From assembly GCF_001591045.1 (NCBI RefSeq), contig NZ_BCUA01000007.1, positions 17,444 through 81,443 on the forward strand: a DNA stretch of 64,000 bases, written 5' to 3'. The translations under genes and the position numbers were made by a program. Source of the DNA: Sphingopyxis granuli NBRC 100800. Lineage in GTDB: Bacteria; Pseudomonadota; Alphaproteobacteria; Sphingomonadales; Sphingomonadaceae. The notes under the pieces were generated by a model, which ran no database searches, was not told the DNA's origin, and worked only from the letters and a program-made list of their open reading frames with translations. Numbering within the stretch: position 1 is the first letter of the stretch; every line of letters starts with the position of its first letter. Below, piece by piece: positions 8,598 through 16,704 of this stretch.

Positions 8598-9431
8598 TGC
8601 GCGCGCCAACAAGCGTCGGGCCCATGCGATGACCGGGCGGTCGACCATGTGGCCATCGACGCTGACGGCCGCCCCGCCCTGACCTTCCGCGGCAAGGACG
8701 ATTTTCCTCGCGCGTTCGACATCGCGGTCGTCGGGGCGGAAGGCTTCGTGAACGGCAGCGACCTGAGATGGGTGGATGACGACCCTGCCGTCGAACCCCA
8801 TCCCCGGGAGCCGGCGGCTTTCCTCGGCGAGGCCGTCCATGTCCGCGATGGCGAGCCACGCGCCATCGAGTGCGAGGATGCCTGCGCGCGCGGCGGCCTG
8901 AACGATCCGGCCGCGGGCATAATGCAGGGCGTCCCAGTGCATTCCGCTGCCCGTTTCGGCGGAATAGTCGGCCGATCCGAAGCAGATCGCAGCAACATGC
9001 GGCGCCATGGCGATTTCGGATGCGTTTTCCAGGCCTTCCGCCGTCTCGACAATCGCGATGATCGGACAGTGCAGGTCGATCTCGTCCATCACTGCGGCGA
9101 GTGCGCGGATGTCGCCGGAACAGCATGCCTTGGGCAACAGGATGGCATCGGGCCGGATGGCGCAGGTTTCGAGGTGGAGCAGGTCCTTCAGTCCATCGAG
9201 GGTCGAAAGGCTGTTGATCCGCAAGGCGCGACGGACCTCCGGCTTGGCGGCGATGGTGAAAAACCCTGCGACTGCGTCGCGCGCCGCCGCCTTGTTCACG
9301 CATGCGACGGCGTCTTCCAGATCCACGCAAACGATGTCGGCACCGCTGCCGAGGGCTTTTGCATAGCGATCCGGGCGATCGGCGGGCACGAACAGCGTCG
9401 TTCGCGCGACCGGAAGGGTCGGGCTTTCCAC
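8580..9431 (-). CDS. CitE-like lyase (HpcH/HpaI aldolase superfamily)
   Basis: A 283-aa protein of the citrate lyase beta/malyl-CoA lyase group: TTLFVPADRPDRYAKAL, DLEDAV (38-43), RINS (71-74), AIVETAEGLENA and CFGSADYSAE give the TIM-barrel metal and CoA-binding motifs. Such enzymes cleave malyl-, methylmalyl- or citramalyl-CoA into an acyl-CoA and glyoxylate or pyruvate, which fits a step after CoA transfer and hydration. The GTG at 9431 is chosen because GAAGGGA lies 8 nt upstream. An earlier GTG at 9452 overlaps the M20 stop by four bases and would give 290 aa. Either way it appears cotranscribed with the M20 gene. Confidence 0.83.
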   Translation of the reverse strand: MESPTLPVARTTLFVPADRPDRYAKALGSGADIVCVDLEDAVACVNKAAARDAVAGFFTIAAKPEVRRALRINSLSTLDGLKDLLHLETCAIRPDAILLPKACCSGDIRALAAVMDEIDLHCPIIAIVETAEGLENASEIAMAPHVAAICFGSADYSAETGSGMHWDALHYARGRIVQAAARAGILALDGAWLAIADMDGLAEESRRLPGMGFDGRVVIHPSQVAAVHEAFRPDDRDVERARKIVLAAEGQGGAAVSVDGHMVDRPVIAWARRLLARASPGVG

Positions 9432-9448
9432 GGACCGATTCCCTTCGT

Positions 9449-10909
9449 TCACTTCATATAGTCGAGCGGCGGATTGCGATCCCCGACAAGCGAGACATAT
9501 CGATATCCGGCCCCACGGCGTTCGACGAACTCGGCCTTCACTTCGGCCACAAGTTCGGGGGACAGCATCAGGTCGACCATCGTCAGCGCCATAGCCTTGG
9601 CGGCGACATGCATGCCCTTCAACCCAATCGACATGTTGCTGGCGGCCGTGGCCTGCCACGAATGACCCGACGTGCCGGGCACATAAGTCGCGGTCCTGAT
9701 CCAGTTGGTCGGCACCGTCCACGAGACATCGCCGACATCCGACGATCCCGTCCAGATGTCGGTGGGATTCAACTCGACGGGCTGGATCTCCCGCGCCCGA
9801 TCGATCTTCGGTATAGGCTGCTGGAAACTCTGGATCAGCGTTTGGGCAAAAGCCATTTCCTGCGCATCATAGATCACACCGCCCACCCGTTTCAGATTGT
9901 CATGAGAAATCTGCGACAGCCTGGTGTTGGGCAGATAGCCGTAATGACCCGTCAGCACTTCGTGGTCTACGGTCGTGCCGGTGCCGAGGGCGGCGCCCTC
10001 CGACGCCTTGACGATGCGATCCCAAAGCCTTTGGGCTTCCTGCGCGTCGGGGTCGCGCACGAAATAATAGACCTCTGCGAAATCGGGCACGATATTCGGG
10101 GCCGGGTTCGTCCCGGTTATCGCATAGTGGATGCGCGACTTTTCACCGATATGTTCGCGCATCATATTGGCCATCACATTCATCACCTCGACCCCATCGA
10201 GCGCCGACCGCCCCTTGTCCGGCGCGGCAGAGGCGTGCGTGGCGTAACCGTGGAAGCGGAATTTGCCGGTGATCATCGCGAGGTTCGATTTGGTGACGGC
10301 GGCATTGTAGCTGTCGGGATGCCAGTTCATCATCACATCCACGTCGTCCAGCAGACCATCGCGAACCAGATATGTCTTGCCGCCGCCGCCCTCTTCGGCA
10401 GGCGTCCCGTAAACGCGGATCGTACCCCGCCCCTTGTGCGCCGCCAGCCAGTTCCGAACGGCGACAGCGGCCAGGACCGAGCCGGCCCCCAGTAGATTGT
10501 GTCCACAACCATGGCCGGCGTCGTGCCCGTCCATTGCCTGTTTGACGGGAACACCCGCCTGGGACAGTCCGGGCAAGGCATCGAATTCGGCGAGAATGCC
10601 GATGACGGGCTTACCTTCACCATATGAAGCCACAAAGGCCGTCGGCATCCCCGCGATCGGCGTGGTGACCTTGAAGCCGGCCTTCGCCAAGCGCTCCTGA
10701 AGAAGCGCGGAGCTTTTGTGCTCCTGATATCCAAGCTCTGCCCAGCGCCCGATCTGCAAAGCGTTCGCGTCGTCGACGGATTGCATATTCTCGATGTCGG
10801 CTAACAGAGCACCGTGCCAATCGGAGCGCTCCTGAGCGGCGGTGGGCGCATGACCGCCCAACAAGGCGATCGCTATGAAGCCTGCTTGCCATCCCCGCCA
10901 TTGCATCAT
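9449..10909 (-). CDS. Exported M20 family amidohydrolase (AbgB-like)
   Basis: A 486-aa metallohydrolase with an N-terminal signal peptide ending near APTAAQE (about residue 27), so probably periplasmic. Zinc-site motifs are clear: ILAEFDALPG, GHGCGHN (132-138), GTPAEEGGGGK (168-178, catalytic Glu pair) and NWHPDS with His197. The EEGGGGK form resembles p-aminobenzoyl-glutamate hydrolase subunit B and related aminoacylases, which split amide-linked acyl-amino acids. The start at 10909 is preceded by GGGGGAG at ideal spacing; an in-frame upstream extension lacks a signal-peptide pattern. It leads an operon with the CitE-like gene and diverges from a TonB receptor. Confidence 0.86.
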   Translation of the reverse strand: MMQWRGWQAGFIAIALLGGHAPTAAQERSDWHGALLADIENMQSVDDANALQIGRWAELGYQEHKSSALLQERLAKAGFKVTTPIAGMPTAFVASYGEGKPVIGILAEFDALPGLSQAGVPVKQAMDGHDAGHGCGHNLLGAGSVLAAVAVRNWLAAHKGRGTIRVYGTPAEEGGGGKTYLVRDGLLDDVDVMMNWHPDSYNAAVTKSNLAMITGKFRFHGYATHASAAPDKGRSALDGVEVMNVMANMMREHIGEKSRIHYAITGTNPAPNIVPDFAEVYYFVRDPDAQEAQRLWDRIVKASEGAALGTGTTVDHEVLTGHYGYLPNTRLSQISHDNLKRVGGVIYDAQEMAFAQTLIQSFQQPIPKIDRAREIQPVELNPTDIWTGSSDVGDVSWTVPTNWIRTATYVPGTSGHSWQATAASNMSIGLKGMHVAAKAMALTMVDLMLSPELVAEVKAEFVERRGAGYRYVSLVGDRNPPLDYMK

Positions 10910-10940
10910 TCGCTCCCCCAAAAACTTCGGCTTCTGCAAT

Positions 10941-10969
10941 TTGATATTATATCCGGAAATATTAGTCAA
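10941..10969 (-). promoter_or_regulatory. Promoter of the M20/CitE operon with ATCCGG-type element
   Basis: On the minus strand TTGACT (10969-10964) is 17 nt from TATCAA (10946-10941), and the spacer contains TTTCCGGATATAA. The M20 start at 10909 is about 30 nt downstream. This is the third island promoter with a CCGGAT core in its spacer. Confidence 0.5.
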
Positions 10970-11044
10970 TTACGATTGCCAAGCACCGAACCACCCCATC
11001 GGCGTATCGGGAAAGAGGTTAGCGCGATACCGCATCAAAGCAGC

Positions 11045-11147
11045 CATATCCGGCGAATTATTCGTACAATCGAACATGCACCCGCTTCTACCATATGGAA
11101 TAAATCCGGTATTAATTGTTGACGGAGAAAGCGGCTGTCACTATCCA
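11045..11147 (+). promoter_or_regulatory. Promoter region of island TonB receptor with two ATCCGG elements
   Basis: TTGACG (11119-11124) and TATCCA (11142-11147) are 17 nt apart, about 45 nt before the receptor start. Immediately upstream, TAAATCCGGTATTAATTG (11101-11118) is a near-palindromic form of the island element, and ATATCCGGCGAATTATT (11046-11062) is a further copy. Confidence 0.45.
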
Positions 11148-11192
11148 CGGCGTGGAAGAGGCCGTGGAATGGCCTCCAAAAGGGAGGAAGCG

Positions 11193-13379
11193 ATGCGGTT
11201 GAATTATAAGGTGGGACTGTCGGCCCTGGCCCTGCAGGCGACTCTGTTGGCCGCATCCGGCGCGCAGGCGGCGGAGCAGGAAGCCGCGAGGGATGGCGGG
11301 ATCGACGATATCGTCGTCACCGCGCAGAAGCGCAGCGAAAACCTGCAGAGCGTCCCGATTTCCATCTATGCGCTGAGCGGCGATTCCATCGCCAAGGCCG
11401 GCCTGAACGACGTCTATGACCTGGCGTCCTATGCCCCCAGTTTCAAAAGCGACAATGTGGGTCCGGCGGATCCGACGTTCACGATGCGCGGCATCGGGTC
11501 GAACGAGCGCGGGGCGGGGAGCGACCGGTCGGTGGTCGTGTTCCTCGACGACATCTATATCGGCCGCAGCTCAGGCACCGTTTTCGAACTGTACGATATC
11601 GAGCGCATCGAAATGCTGCGCGGACCGCAAGGCACGCTGAGCGGCCGCAACGTCGTCGGCGGCGCGATCAACATCGTCACCAAGAAACCGACCGAGCGAT
11701 TCTCGGCAGCGGCCGAGGTGACCCTCGGCAACTATGATCTGCGACAGGCGAAAGCCCGCGTGAACGGAAAGCTTGCCGAAGGCGTCGCTGCCAGCCTCTC
11801 CTTCACGACACGCTCGCGCGACGGATTCTACACCTATGCTCCGACCGGCAAGGATACCGACGGGATAAATTCCACCAACCTGCGCTCCAAGATCGCGATC
11901 ACGGCCAGCGACAATCTGGAAATCCTGCTGTCGGGCGATGTCTCACGCTTTCGTCAGGACGGCGTTTCGGCGAAACCGTTCGGAGTCGGGAACTACACCA
12001 GGAATACACTCGGCTACACACCGCTTCCCGATCCGTGGACAATCGAAACGTCGCGCCGGGGCTATGCGGAGGTTGATCTGTGGGGCCTGTCGGCACGCGC
12101 CGATTTGACGACGGACGTGGGCATTCTGACGTCGATCACCGGCTATCGCCACGTGCTGTCGGACAGCGCGCAGGATTCGATCGGTCTGCCGGCGGGCTAT
12201 TTCCTTTCCTATCTGTCGGCGCGGGAAAAATCGGATTTCTTCTCGCAGGAACTCCGCATGGCCTCGCTTCCCGACAGCGGGCCCCTGACGTGGGTCGTGG
12301 GCCTCTATTTCCTCAGGGACGATGTCCACCGGCTCGAAGGCTATGATCGCGATTTCAAGGGGCAGACATCGCGGCCGCTATGGAATCAGGATGCAAGGAC
12401 CACGAGCATTTCCGGCTTTGCGCAAGGCACGTACAAGCTCACCGACCGGTTGAACCTGACGGCGGGCGTTCGCTACACGCACGACGACAAGCGGCTGCAC
12501 AATATCCTGACCGACGAGTCGGGCGGGACCGCGACCAACGGCCTCACGCCCGGAATTTCGGCGTTCGACGTTTCGGTGCAGAAGAACTTCAATGCCTTTA
12601 CGCCGAAGGTCACGATCGATTTCTCGCCAAGCGAGGACGCCCTGATCTACGCAACCGTGTCGAAGGGGTTCAAGTCGGGGGGCTTCCAAGGGCTGGCCCC
12701 CACCGCGGCCGCGGCCACGCGCGCTTTTTTTCCGGAAATCGCCTGGAACTATGAAATCGGCACCAAGACGCGATGGTTCGACAACCGCCTGCAGATCAAT
12801 CTTGCGGGCTTCTATATGGACTATCAGGATCTCCAGGTCAGCAATCGCATCCTGACCATTCCCGGCGACCAGTCTTCGGCGCTTCGTATCCTGACCAATG
12901 CTTCGGACGCCGTCGTCAAGGGCATCGAACTCGAGGTGCTGGCCAAGCCGGTCCCTGGGCTGACGCTGTCAGGGAATTACGCGTATCTCGATACGGAGGT
13001 GAAGAAATTCATCATCGGAACCGACGGGACGGACCTGTCCGGAAACCGGCTCGGCAAGGCGCCGAAGAACGCATTCACGATCTCCGGTTCCTATGTCAAA
13101 AGCGTCGGCGAGAATTCGGAAATCTCCTTCAACGCCGACTATGTTTATCAAAGCTCGATGTTCTTCTTCATCGAGAACACCCCGACCGCGGAAGAGCCAG
13201 CCTACGGCATCTTGAACGGGCGCATCACCTATACGCTCAACAACTGGTCCTTTACGCTGTTCGGCCGCAATATCACCGACAAGCTCTACAGGACGAAGAC
13301 CGTTCCCGTCGGGGACGGGGCATTCTCGGGCTTCGGGGATCCGGCCACCTATGGCGTAACCGTCGGCTATAAATTCTAG
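11193..13379 (+). CDS. TonB-dependent receptor of the catabolic island
   Basis: A 728-aa outer-membrane receptor: signal peptide ending SGAQAAEQ, TonB box DDIVVTAQKR, plug domain with MLRGPQGTLSGRN and GGAINIVTKKPTER, and a barrel closing on a C-terminal Phe (VTVGYKF). The start at 11193 is set by AGGGAGGAAG just upstream and by the signal peptide; longer in-frame extensions would bury it. It diverges from the M20 amidohydrolase, so its ligand is likely the conjugated substrate of this island. It belongs to the FecA/BtuB-like group used by sphingomonads for many organic ligands, not only siderophores. Confidence 0.9.
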   Translation: MRLNYKVGLSALALQATLLAASGAQAAEQEAARDGGIDDIVVTAQKRSENLQSVPISIYALSGDSIAKAGLNDVYDLASYAPSFKSDNVGPADPTFTMRGIGSNERGAGSDRSVVVFLDDIYIGRSSGTVFELYDIERIEMLRGPQGTLSGRNVVGGAINIVTKKPTERFSAAAEVTLGNYDLRQAKARVNGKLAEGVAASLSFTTRSRDGFYTYAPTGKDTDGINSTNLRSKIAITASDNLEILLSGDVSRFRQDGVSAKPFGVGNYTRNTLGYTPLPDPWTIETSRRGYAEVDLWGLSARADLTTDVGILTSITGYRHVLSDSAQDSIGLPAGYFLSYLSAREKSDFFSQELRMASLPDSGPLTWVVGLYFLRDDVHRLEGYDRDFKGQTSRPLWNQDARTTSISGFAQGTYKLTDRLNLTAGVRYTHDDKRLHNILTDESGGTATNGLTPGISAFDVSVQKNFNAFTPKVTIDFSPSEDALIYATVSKGFKSGGFQGLAPTAAAATRAFFPEIAWNYEIGTKTRWFDNRLQINLAGFYMDYQDLQVSNRILTIPGDQSSALRILTNASDAVVKGIELEVLAKPVPGLTLSGNYAYLDTEVKKFIIGTDGTDLSGNRLGKAPKNAFTISGSYVKSVGENSEISFNADYVYQSSMFFFIENTPTAEEPAYGILNGRITYTLNNWSFTLFGRNITDKLYRTKTVPVGDGAFSGFGDPATYGVTVGYKF

Positions 13380-13449
13380 GGCCGCGATTCATCGACTGAA
13401 GGACCGAACGACGAGGGCGACGAGAGCGATCGCCAACATGCCGTGACAT

Positions 13450-13475
13450 GCCGCCCCTGCAAAGGCAGGGGCGGC
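13450..13475. terminator. Strong hairpin between convergent TonB receptor and fabG
   Basis: An 11-bp perfect stem (GCCGCCCCTGC 13450-13460, GCAGGGGCGGC 13465-13475) with a 4-nt loop lies 7 nt past the fabG stop. U-runs are poor on both strands, so it may be a weak or factor-assisted terminator. Confidence 0.5.
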
Positions 13476-13482
13476 AAATGCA

Positions 13483-14226
13483 TCAGGACAGCATCGCCAT
13501 GCCGCCGTTGACGTGGATCGTCTGGCCGGTGACGTAGCCGGCCTCGCGCGACGCGAGGTAGACGACTGCAGCGGCGATGTCGCTTCCTTCCCCCATCCGG
13601 CCCGCCGGGATGCGCTGGTTGAGCGCTTCCTTCTGCGCATCGGGCAGGCCGTCGGTCATCGCGGTGGCGATGAAGCCCGGCGCGACGCAGTTCACGGTGA
13701 CGCCGCGGCTCGCCAGTTCCTGCGCCAGCGCCTTGGTCATGCCGGTGACGCCCGCCTTCGACGCGGCATAATTGGCCTGCCCCGGATTGCCGGTCGCGCC
13801 GACGACGCTGGTGATCGAGACGATGCGGCCGAAACGCGCCTTCATCATCGGCTTGGCGGCGGCGCGGCACAGGCGGAAATTCGCCTCGAGGTTGATGCGG
13901 ATGACGTCCGACCATTCCTCGTCCTTCATGCGCAGGATCAGATTGTCGCGCGTGACGCCGGCATTGTTGACGAGAATATCGAGCGTCCCGCCCAGCGCCT
14001 CGACCGCCGAAGGCACGAGCGCGTCCACCGCGGCGGCATCGCCGAGATTGCACGGCAAGGCGACCGCATCGCCGCCAAGGCTGTCGCGGAAGCCATTCAG
14101 CTTGTCGGCATTGGAACCCGAAACCGCAAGCCGCGCGCCCTGCGCGGCAAGCGCCTGCGCGATCGCGGAGCCGATGCCCCCCGAAGCGCCGGTAACGAGA
14201 GCGGTCATGCCGGTGAGATTGAACAT
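13483..14226 (-). CDS. fabG: 3-oxoacyl-ACP reductase FabG
   Basis: A 247-aa short-chain dehydrogenase. TGASGGIG (13-20) binds NADPH, NNAG lies near residue 87, and the Ser-Tyr-Lys set is seen in ITSVVG plus YAASK. The C-terminal IHVNGGMAM is the usual FabG ending. It reduces 3-oxoacyl-ACP in fatty acid elongation in the cytoplasm. It lies downstream of fabD on the same strand, the usual order, but the two are separated by the GxxExxY cassette. A strong hairpin follows the stop. Confidence 0.95.
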   Translation of the reverse strand: MFNLTGMTALVTGASGGIGSAIAQALAAQGARLAVSGSNADKLNGFRDSLGGDAVALPCNLGDAAAVDALVPSAVEALGGTLDILVNNAGVTRDNLILRMKDEEWSDVIRINLEANFRLCRAAAKPMMKARFGRIVSITSVVGATGNPGQANYAASKAGVTGMTKALAQELASRGVTVNCVAPGFIATAMTDGLPDAQKEALNQRIPAGRMGEGSDIAAAVVYLASREAGYVTGQTIHVNGGMAMLS

Positions 14227-14237
14227 CGTGTCATTCC

Positions 14238-14690
14238 TTATGTTTGAGTCCGGTCGTCGGACATTGGTCCATGGTAATTTTCGCGCAGAGGCGCAGAGTG
14301 CGCAGAGTCCTTATGGTCATTGACGAGGCGGCGGATACCTTCCTTCAAGGTAGGCTGACCGAAATTGATCAGCAGTCCCACAGGCAGATGGAGCAGCTTC
14401 AAATAAGTGAGAACCTGCTTTGAATGGACGGGATGCGCGCCATCGGTCGACTTGACCTCGACCACTAATCGCTCATCAATCAGCAGATCGACACGCGCGA
14501 CTTCGGTAAACTCCATGCCATCGAAAATGATGTTGATCGGCCATTGCCGATCAACCTTATATCCCATCGCGCCAAGACGCCCGACCAGAAGCTTCTCATA
14601 GACGCTTTCCAGAAAACCCGGCCCGATTTCGCGATGCAGACGCATCGCGACGCCGATCACATCATGCGAAATCTGATCGATGGACACCAT
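14238..14690 (-). CDS. GxxExxY family protein
   Basis: A 150-aa protein with the family motif GPGFLESVYE near the N-terminus and the strand pattern VDLLIDERLVVEVKS, which resembles the Asp/Glu-x-Lys core of PD-(D/E)XK nucleases. The function is unknown; a nuclease-like fold is a family-level inference. The gene fills a 441-bp segment bounded by 28-bp inverted repeats, and its last ~20 codons are encoded by the left repeat and the chromosomal DNA beyond it (SAHSAPLREN comes from the repeat). It interrupts the fabD-fabG unit, which suggests a mobile cassette. Confidence 0.85.
   Translation of the reverse strand: MVSIDQISHDVIGVAMRLHREIGPGFLESVYEKLLVGRLGAMGYKVDRQWPINIIFDGMEFTEVARVDLLIDERLVVEVKSTDGAHPVHSKQVLTYLKLLHLPVGLLINFGQPTLKEGIRRLVNDHKDSAHSAPLRENYHGPMSDDRTQT
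14280..14307. repeat. Left inverted repeat of GxxExxY cassette
   Basis: TTCGCGCAGAGGCGCAGAG (14280-14298), then TG, then CGCAGAG. It matches the reverse complement of 14693-14720 in 26 of 28 positions, the first 19 perfectly. Confidence 0.85.
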
Positions 14691-14692
14691 GT

Positions 14693-14720
14693 CTCTGCGA
14701 TCTCTGCGCCTCTGCGCGAA
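14693..14720. repeat. Right inverted repeat of GxxExxY cassette
   Basis: CTCTGCG, AT, then CTCTGCGCCTCTGCGCGAA (14702-14720). It ends 4 bp from the fabD stop codon. It pairs with 14280-14307. Confidence 0.85.
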
Positions 14721-14724
14721 TCTT

Positions 14725-15675
14725 TCAAAGAGCTTTGAGCAAAGCCTCGATATCGTCCATCGACATCACGCTCACCGTCTCGACCTCGCCGCCGGCGCTT
14801 CGCTTGACCATCGGCGACAGCACTTTGCCGCCGATTTCGACGAAGCGGTCGACGCCGATGTCCTCCATCGCGCGGACGCTCTCGCGCCAGCGGACGCGGC
14901 CCGTCACCTGGCTGACGAGAAGGTCGCGGATCGTGTCGGCATCGCTGACCGGCGCCGCGGTGACGTTGGCGACCACCGGGACCAGCGGCGCGGCGGGCGG
15001 ATTCGCGCCGAGCGCCTCGGCCATCGCATCGGCCGCGGGCTGCATCAGCGGGCAGTGAAAGGGAGCCGAGACGGGCAGCAGCACGCCGCGTTTGATGCCC
15101 CAGGATTGTCCGGCTTCCTTGACCAGCGCGACCGCGCGCTCGACCGCACCCTTATGGCCCGAGATCACGACCTGCGACGGGTCGTTGTCGTTGGCGACGG
15201 TGCAGACCTCGCCCTCGGCCGCCGCGTCGGCGAGCTTCTGCGCGGTGTCGATGTCGGCGCCGAGCAGCGCCGCCATCGCGCCGACGCCGACCGGTACCGC
15301 CGCCTGCATCGCCTGCCCGCGCGTCTTCAGCAGCCGCGCCGCGGTCGCGAGGTCGAACGCTCCCGCCGCGCACAGCGCCGTATATTCGCCGAGACTGTGG
15401 CCCGCAACATAGTCCGCGATCGCCGTCAGCGTCACGCCGCCTTCCTTTTCAAGCACGCGCAGCGTCGCGATCGCGTTCGCCATGATCGCCGGCTGCGCGT
15501 TTTCGGTCAGCGTCAGCTCGTCTTCCGGTCCCTCGCTCATCAGCTGGAACAGATGCTGGCCGAGCGCCTCGTCCACCTCCTGAAACACCTCGCGCGCGTG
15601 GCTCGATGCATCGGCGAGCGCCCTGCCCATGCCGACCGACTGGCTGCCCTGACCCGGAAAGATGAATGCGCGCAT
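14725..15675 (-). CDS. fabD: Malonyl-CoA:ACP transacylase FabD
   Basis: A 316-aa acyltransferase: FPGQGSQSVGMGR at the N-terminus, nucleophile Ser94 in AGHSLGEY, and the active-site His in SAPFHCPLM. It loads malonyl groups onto ACP for fatty acid synthesis. The start at 15675 is preceded by AAGGGGA at correct spacing; an upstream in-frame extension of ten residues is not family-like. Its 3' end abuts the right repeat of the GxxExxY cassette, with fabG beyond. Confidence 0.95.
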   Translation of the reverse strand: MRAFIFPGQGSQSVGMGRALADASSHAREVFQEVDEALGQHLFQLMSEGPEDELTLTENAQPAIMANAIATLRVLEKEGGVTLTAIADYVAGHSLGEYTALCAAGAFDLATAARLLKTRGQAMQAAVPVGVGAMAALLGADIDTAQKLADAAAEGEVCTVANDNDPSQVVISGHKGAVERAVALVKEAGQSWGIKRGVLLPVSAPFHCPLMQPAADAMAEALGANPPAAPLVPVVANVTAAPVSDADTIRDLLVSQVTGRVRWRESVRAMEDIGVDRFVEIGGKVLSPMVKRSAGGEVETVSVMSMDDIEALLKAL

Positions 15676-15719
15676 CTGGCGTCCCCTTGGTGTGATGTGT
15701 CGCACCCGCGCCTATTGCC

Positions 15720-16547
15720 TCACCCGGCGCGATGCAAGCCGAAGGGAACGACCTTGTTCGCCGCGTCGTGCCCGATGTCGGCGCGGCCGAGCCAGGCGAT
15801 GCCGGTGCGCGCACACCAGTCCCGCGCGATCGCCTCCGCCTCCATCCCGAACGGCCGGTCGTTCACGGGCACGTCGCTGACGCGGCCGAGGCGCAGCCCG
15901 GCCAGCTCGCGCGGCGCCAGGCAACTTGCGACATGGAAGAAGGCGCGGTCGAAGGCATAGAGATATTCGCTCACCTCCTCGACGAGCAGCACATGACCGC
16001 CGAGATCGGGTTCAAGCGGGGTTCCGAGCAGCATCGACAGCGTCATCAGGTTGAAGGCGGCATGGCGCGCACCGTGGGCGAGGCCCGGCTCGCATGCGGC
16101 GGGATCGCGCGCGACCAGCCAGTCGAGCGCACGCGCCACCGCCGCCTCGCCGTCCGCGCGGCGGACATCGGCGACCATCGGGCCGTGCGCGACATGGTCG
16201 AACCCCTCGCGATAGAGGCAGGCGAGCAGATTGCCCTGATCCGAATAGCCGAGGAACGCCTTGTGCCGCGCGCCCTCCCCCATCGCGGCGACGGCGTCCC
16301 CGGCGATCCGGCATGCGCCATAGCCGCCACGCGCGAACCAGATCGCGTCGATGTCGGGCCGGTTCGCCATCGCGACCAGCGCCTCGCGCCGCACCGCGTC
16401 GGCGCCCGCGAAATGACCATGGCTGACGAAGCATTGCGGGTCGAAGACCAGCTCGACCTCGGGATAGCCGAGCGCCGCGATCGCGCGCACCGCCTCTGCA
16501 TCGTCGGGCAATATGGGGGTCGAGGGGGCGACGATTCCGATGCGCAT
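15720..16547 (-). CDS. S66 family LD-carboxypeptidase
   Basis: A 275-aa serine peptidase. The catalytic triad is visible: Ser in GYSDQGN, Glu in LLVEEVSEYLYAFDR and His in ADIGHDAANK. S66 enzymes remove the terminal D-Ala from cytoplasmic murein tetrapeptide during cell-wall recycling. It diverges from a Mur ligase of the MurC/Mpl type, the enzyme that would reattach recycled peptide, so the pair makes functional sense. The start at 16547 has GGAGGTG 9 nt upstream. ldcA-like, but other S66 roles such as microcin C7 immunity exist. Confidence 0.87.
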   Translation of the reverse strand: MRIGIVAPSTPILPDDAEAVRAIAALGYPEVELVFDPQCFVSHGHFAGADAVRREALVAMANRPDIDAIWFARGGYGACRIAGDAVAAMGEGARHKAFLGYSDQGNLLACLYREGFDHVAHGPMVADVRRADGEAAVARALDWLVARDPAACEPGLAHGARHAAFNLMTLSMLLGTPLEPDLGGHVLLVEEVSEYLYAFDRAFFHVASCLAPRELAGLRLGRVSDVPVNDRPFGMEAEAIARDWCARTGIAWLGRADIGHDAANKVVPFGLHRAG

Positions 16548-16568
16548 GACTAGAAGCACCTCCCAAAT

Positions 16569-16650
16569 CCGTTCGCATCGAGCGAAGTCGAGATGCCCCT
16601 CGGCTCTGCGCTGTCCCGATGGGTGTCTCGACTTCGCTCGACACGAACGG
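16569..16650. repeat. REP-like palindrome, copy 1
   Basis: Left arm 16569-16598 (CCGTTCGCATCGAGCGAAGT...) and right arm 16621-16650 (...ACTTCGCTCGACACGAACGG) form a long imperfect hairpin in the gap between divergent genes. Related palindromes occur at 49129-49243 and 59401-59480. Confidence 0.8.
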
Positions 16651-16704
16651 ATTTCGCGCTGAGTGCCGGTTGCAAAGCCTTCGCCAAGGCCATAACGCGC
16701 GGGC

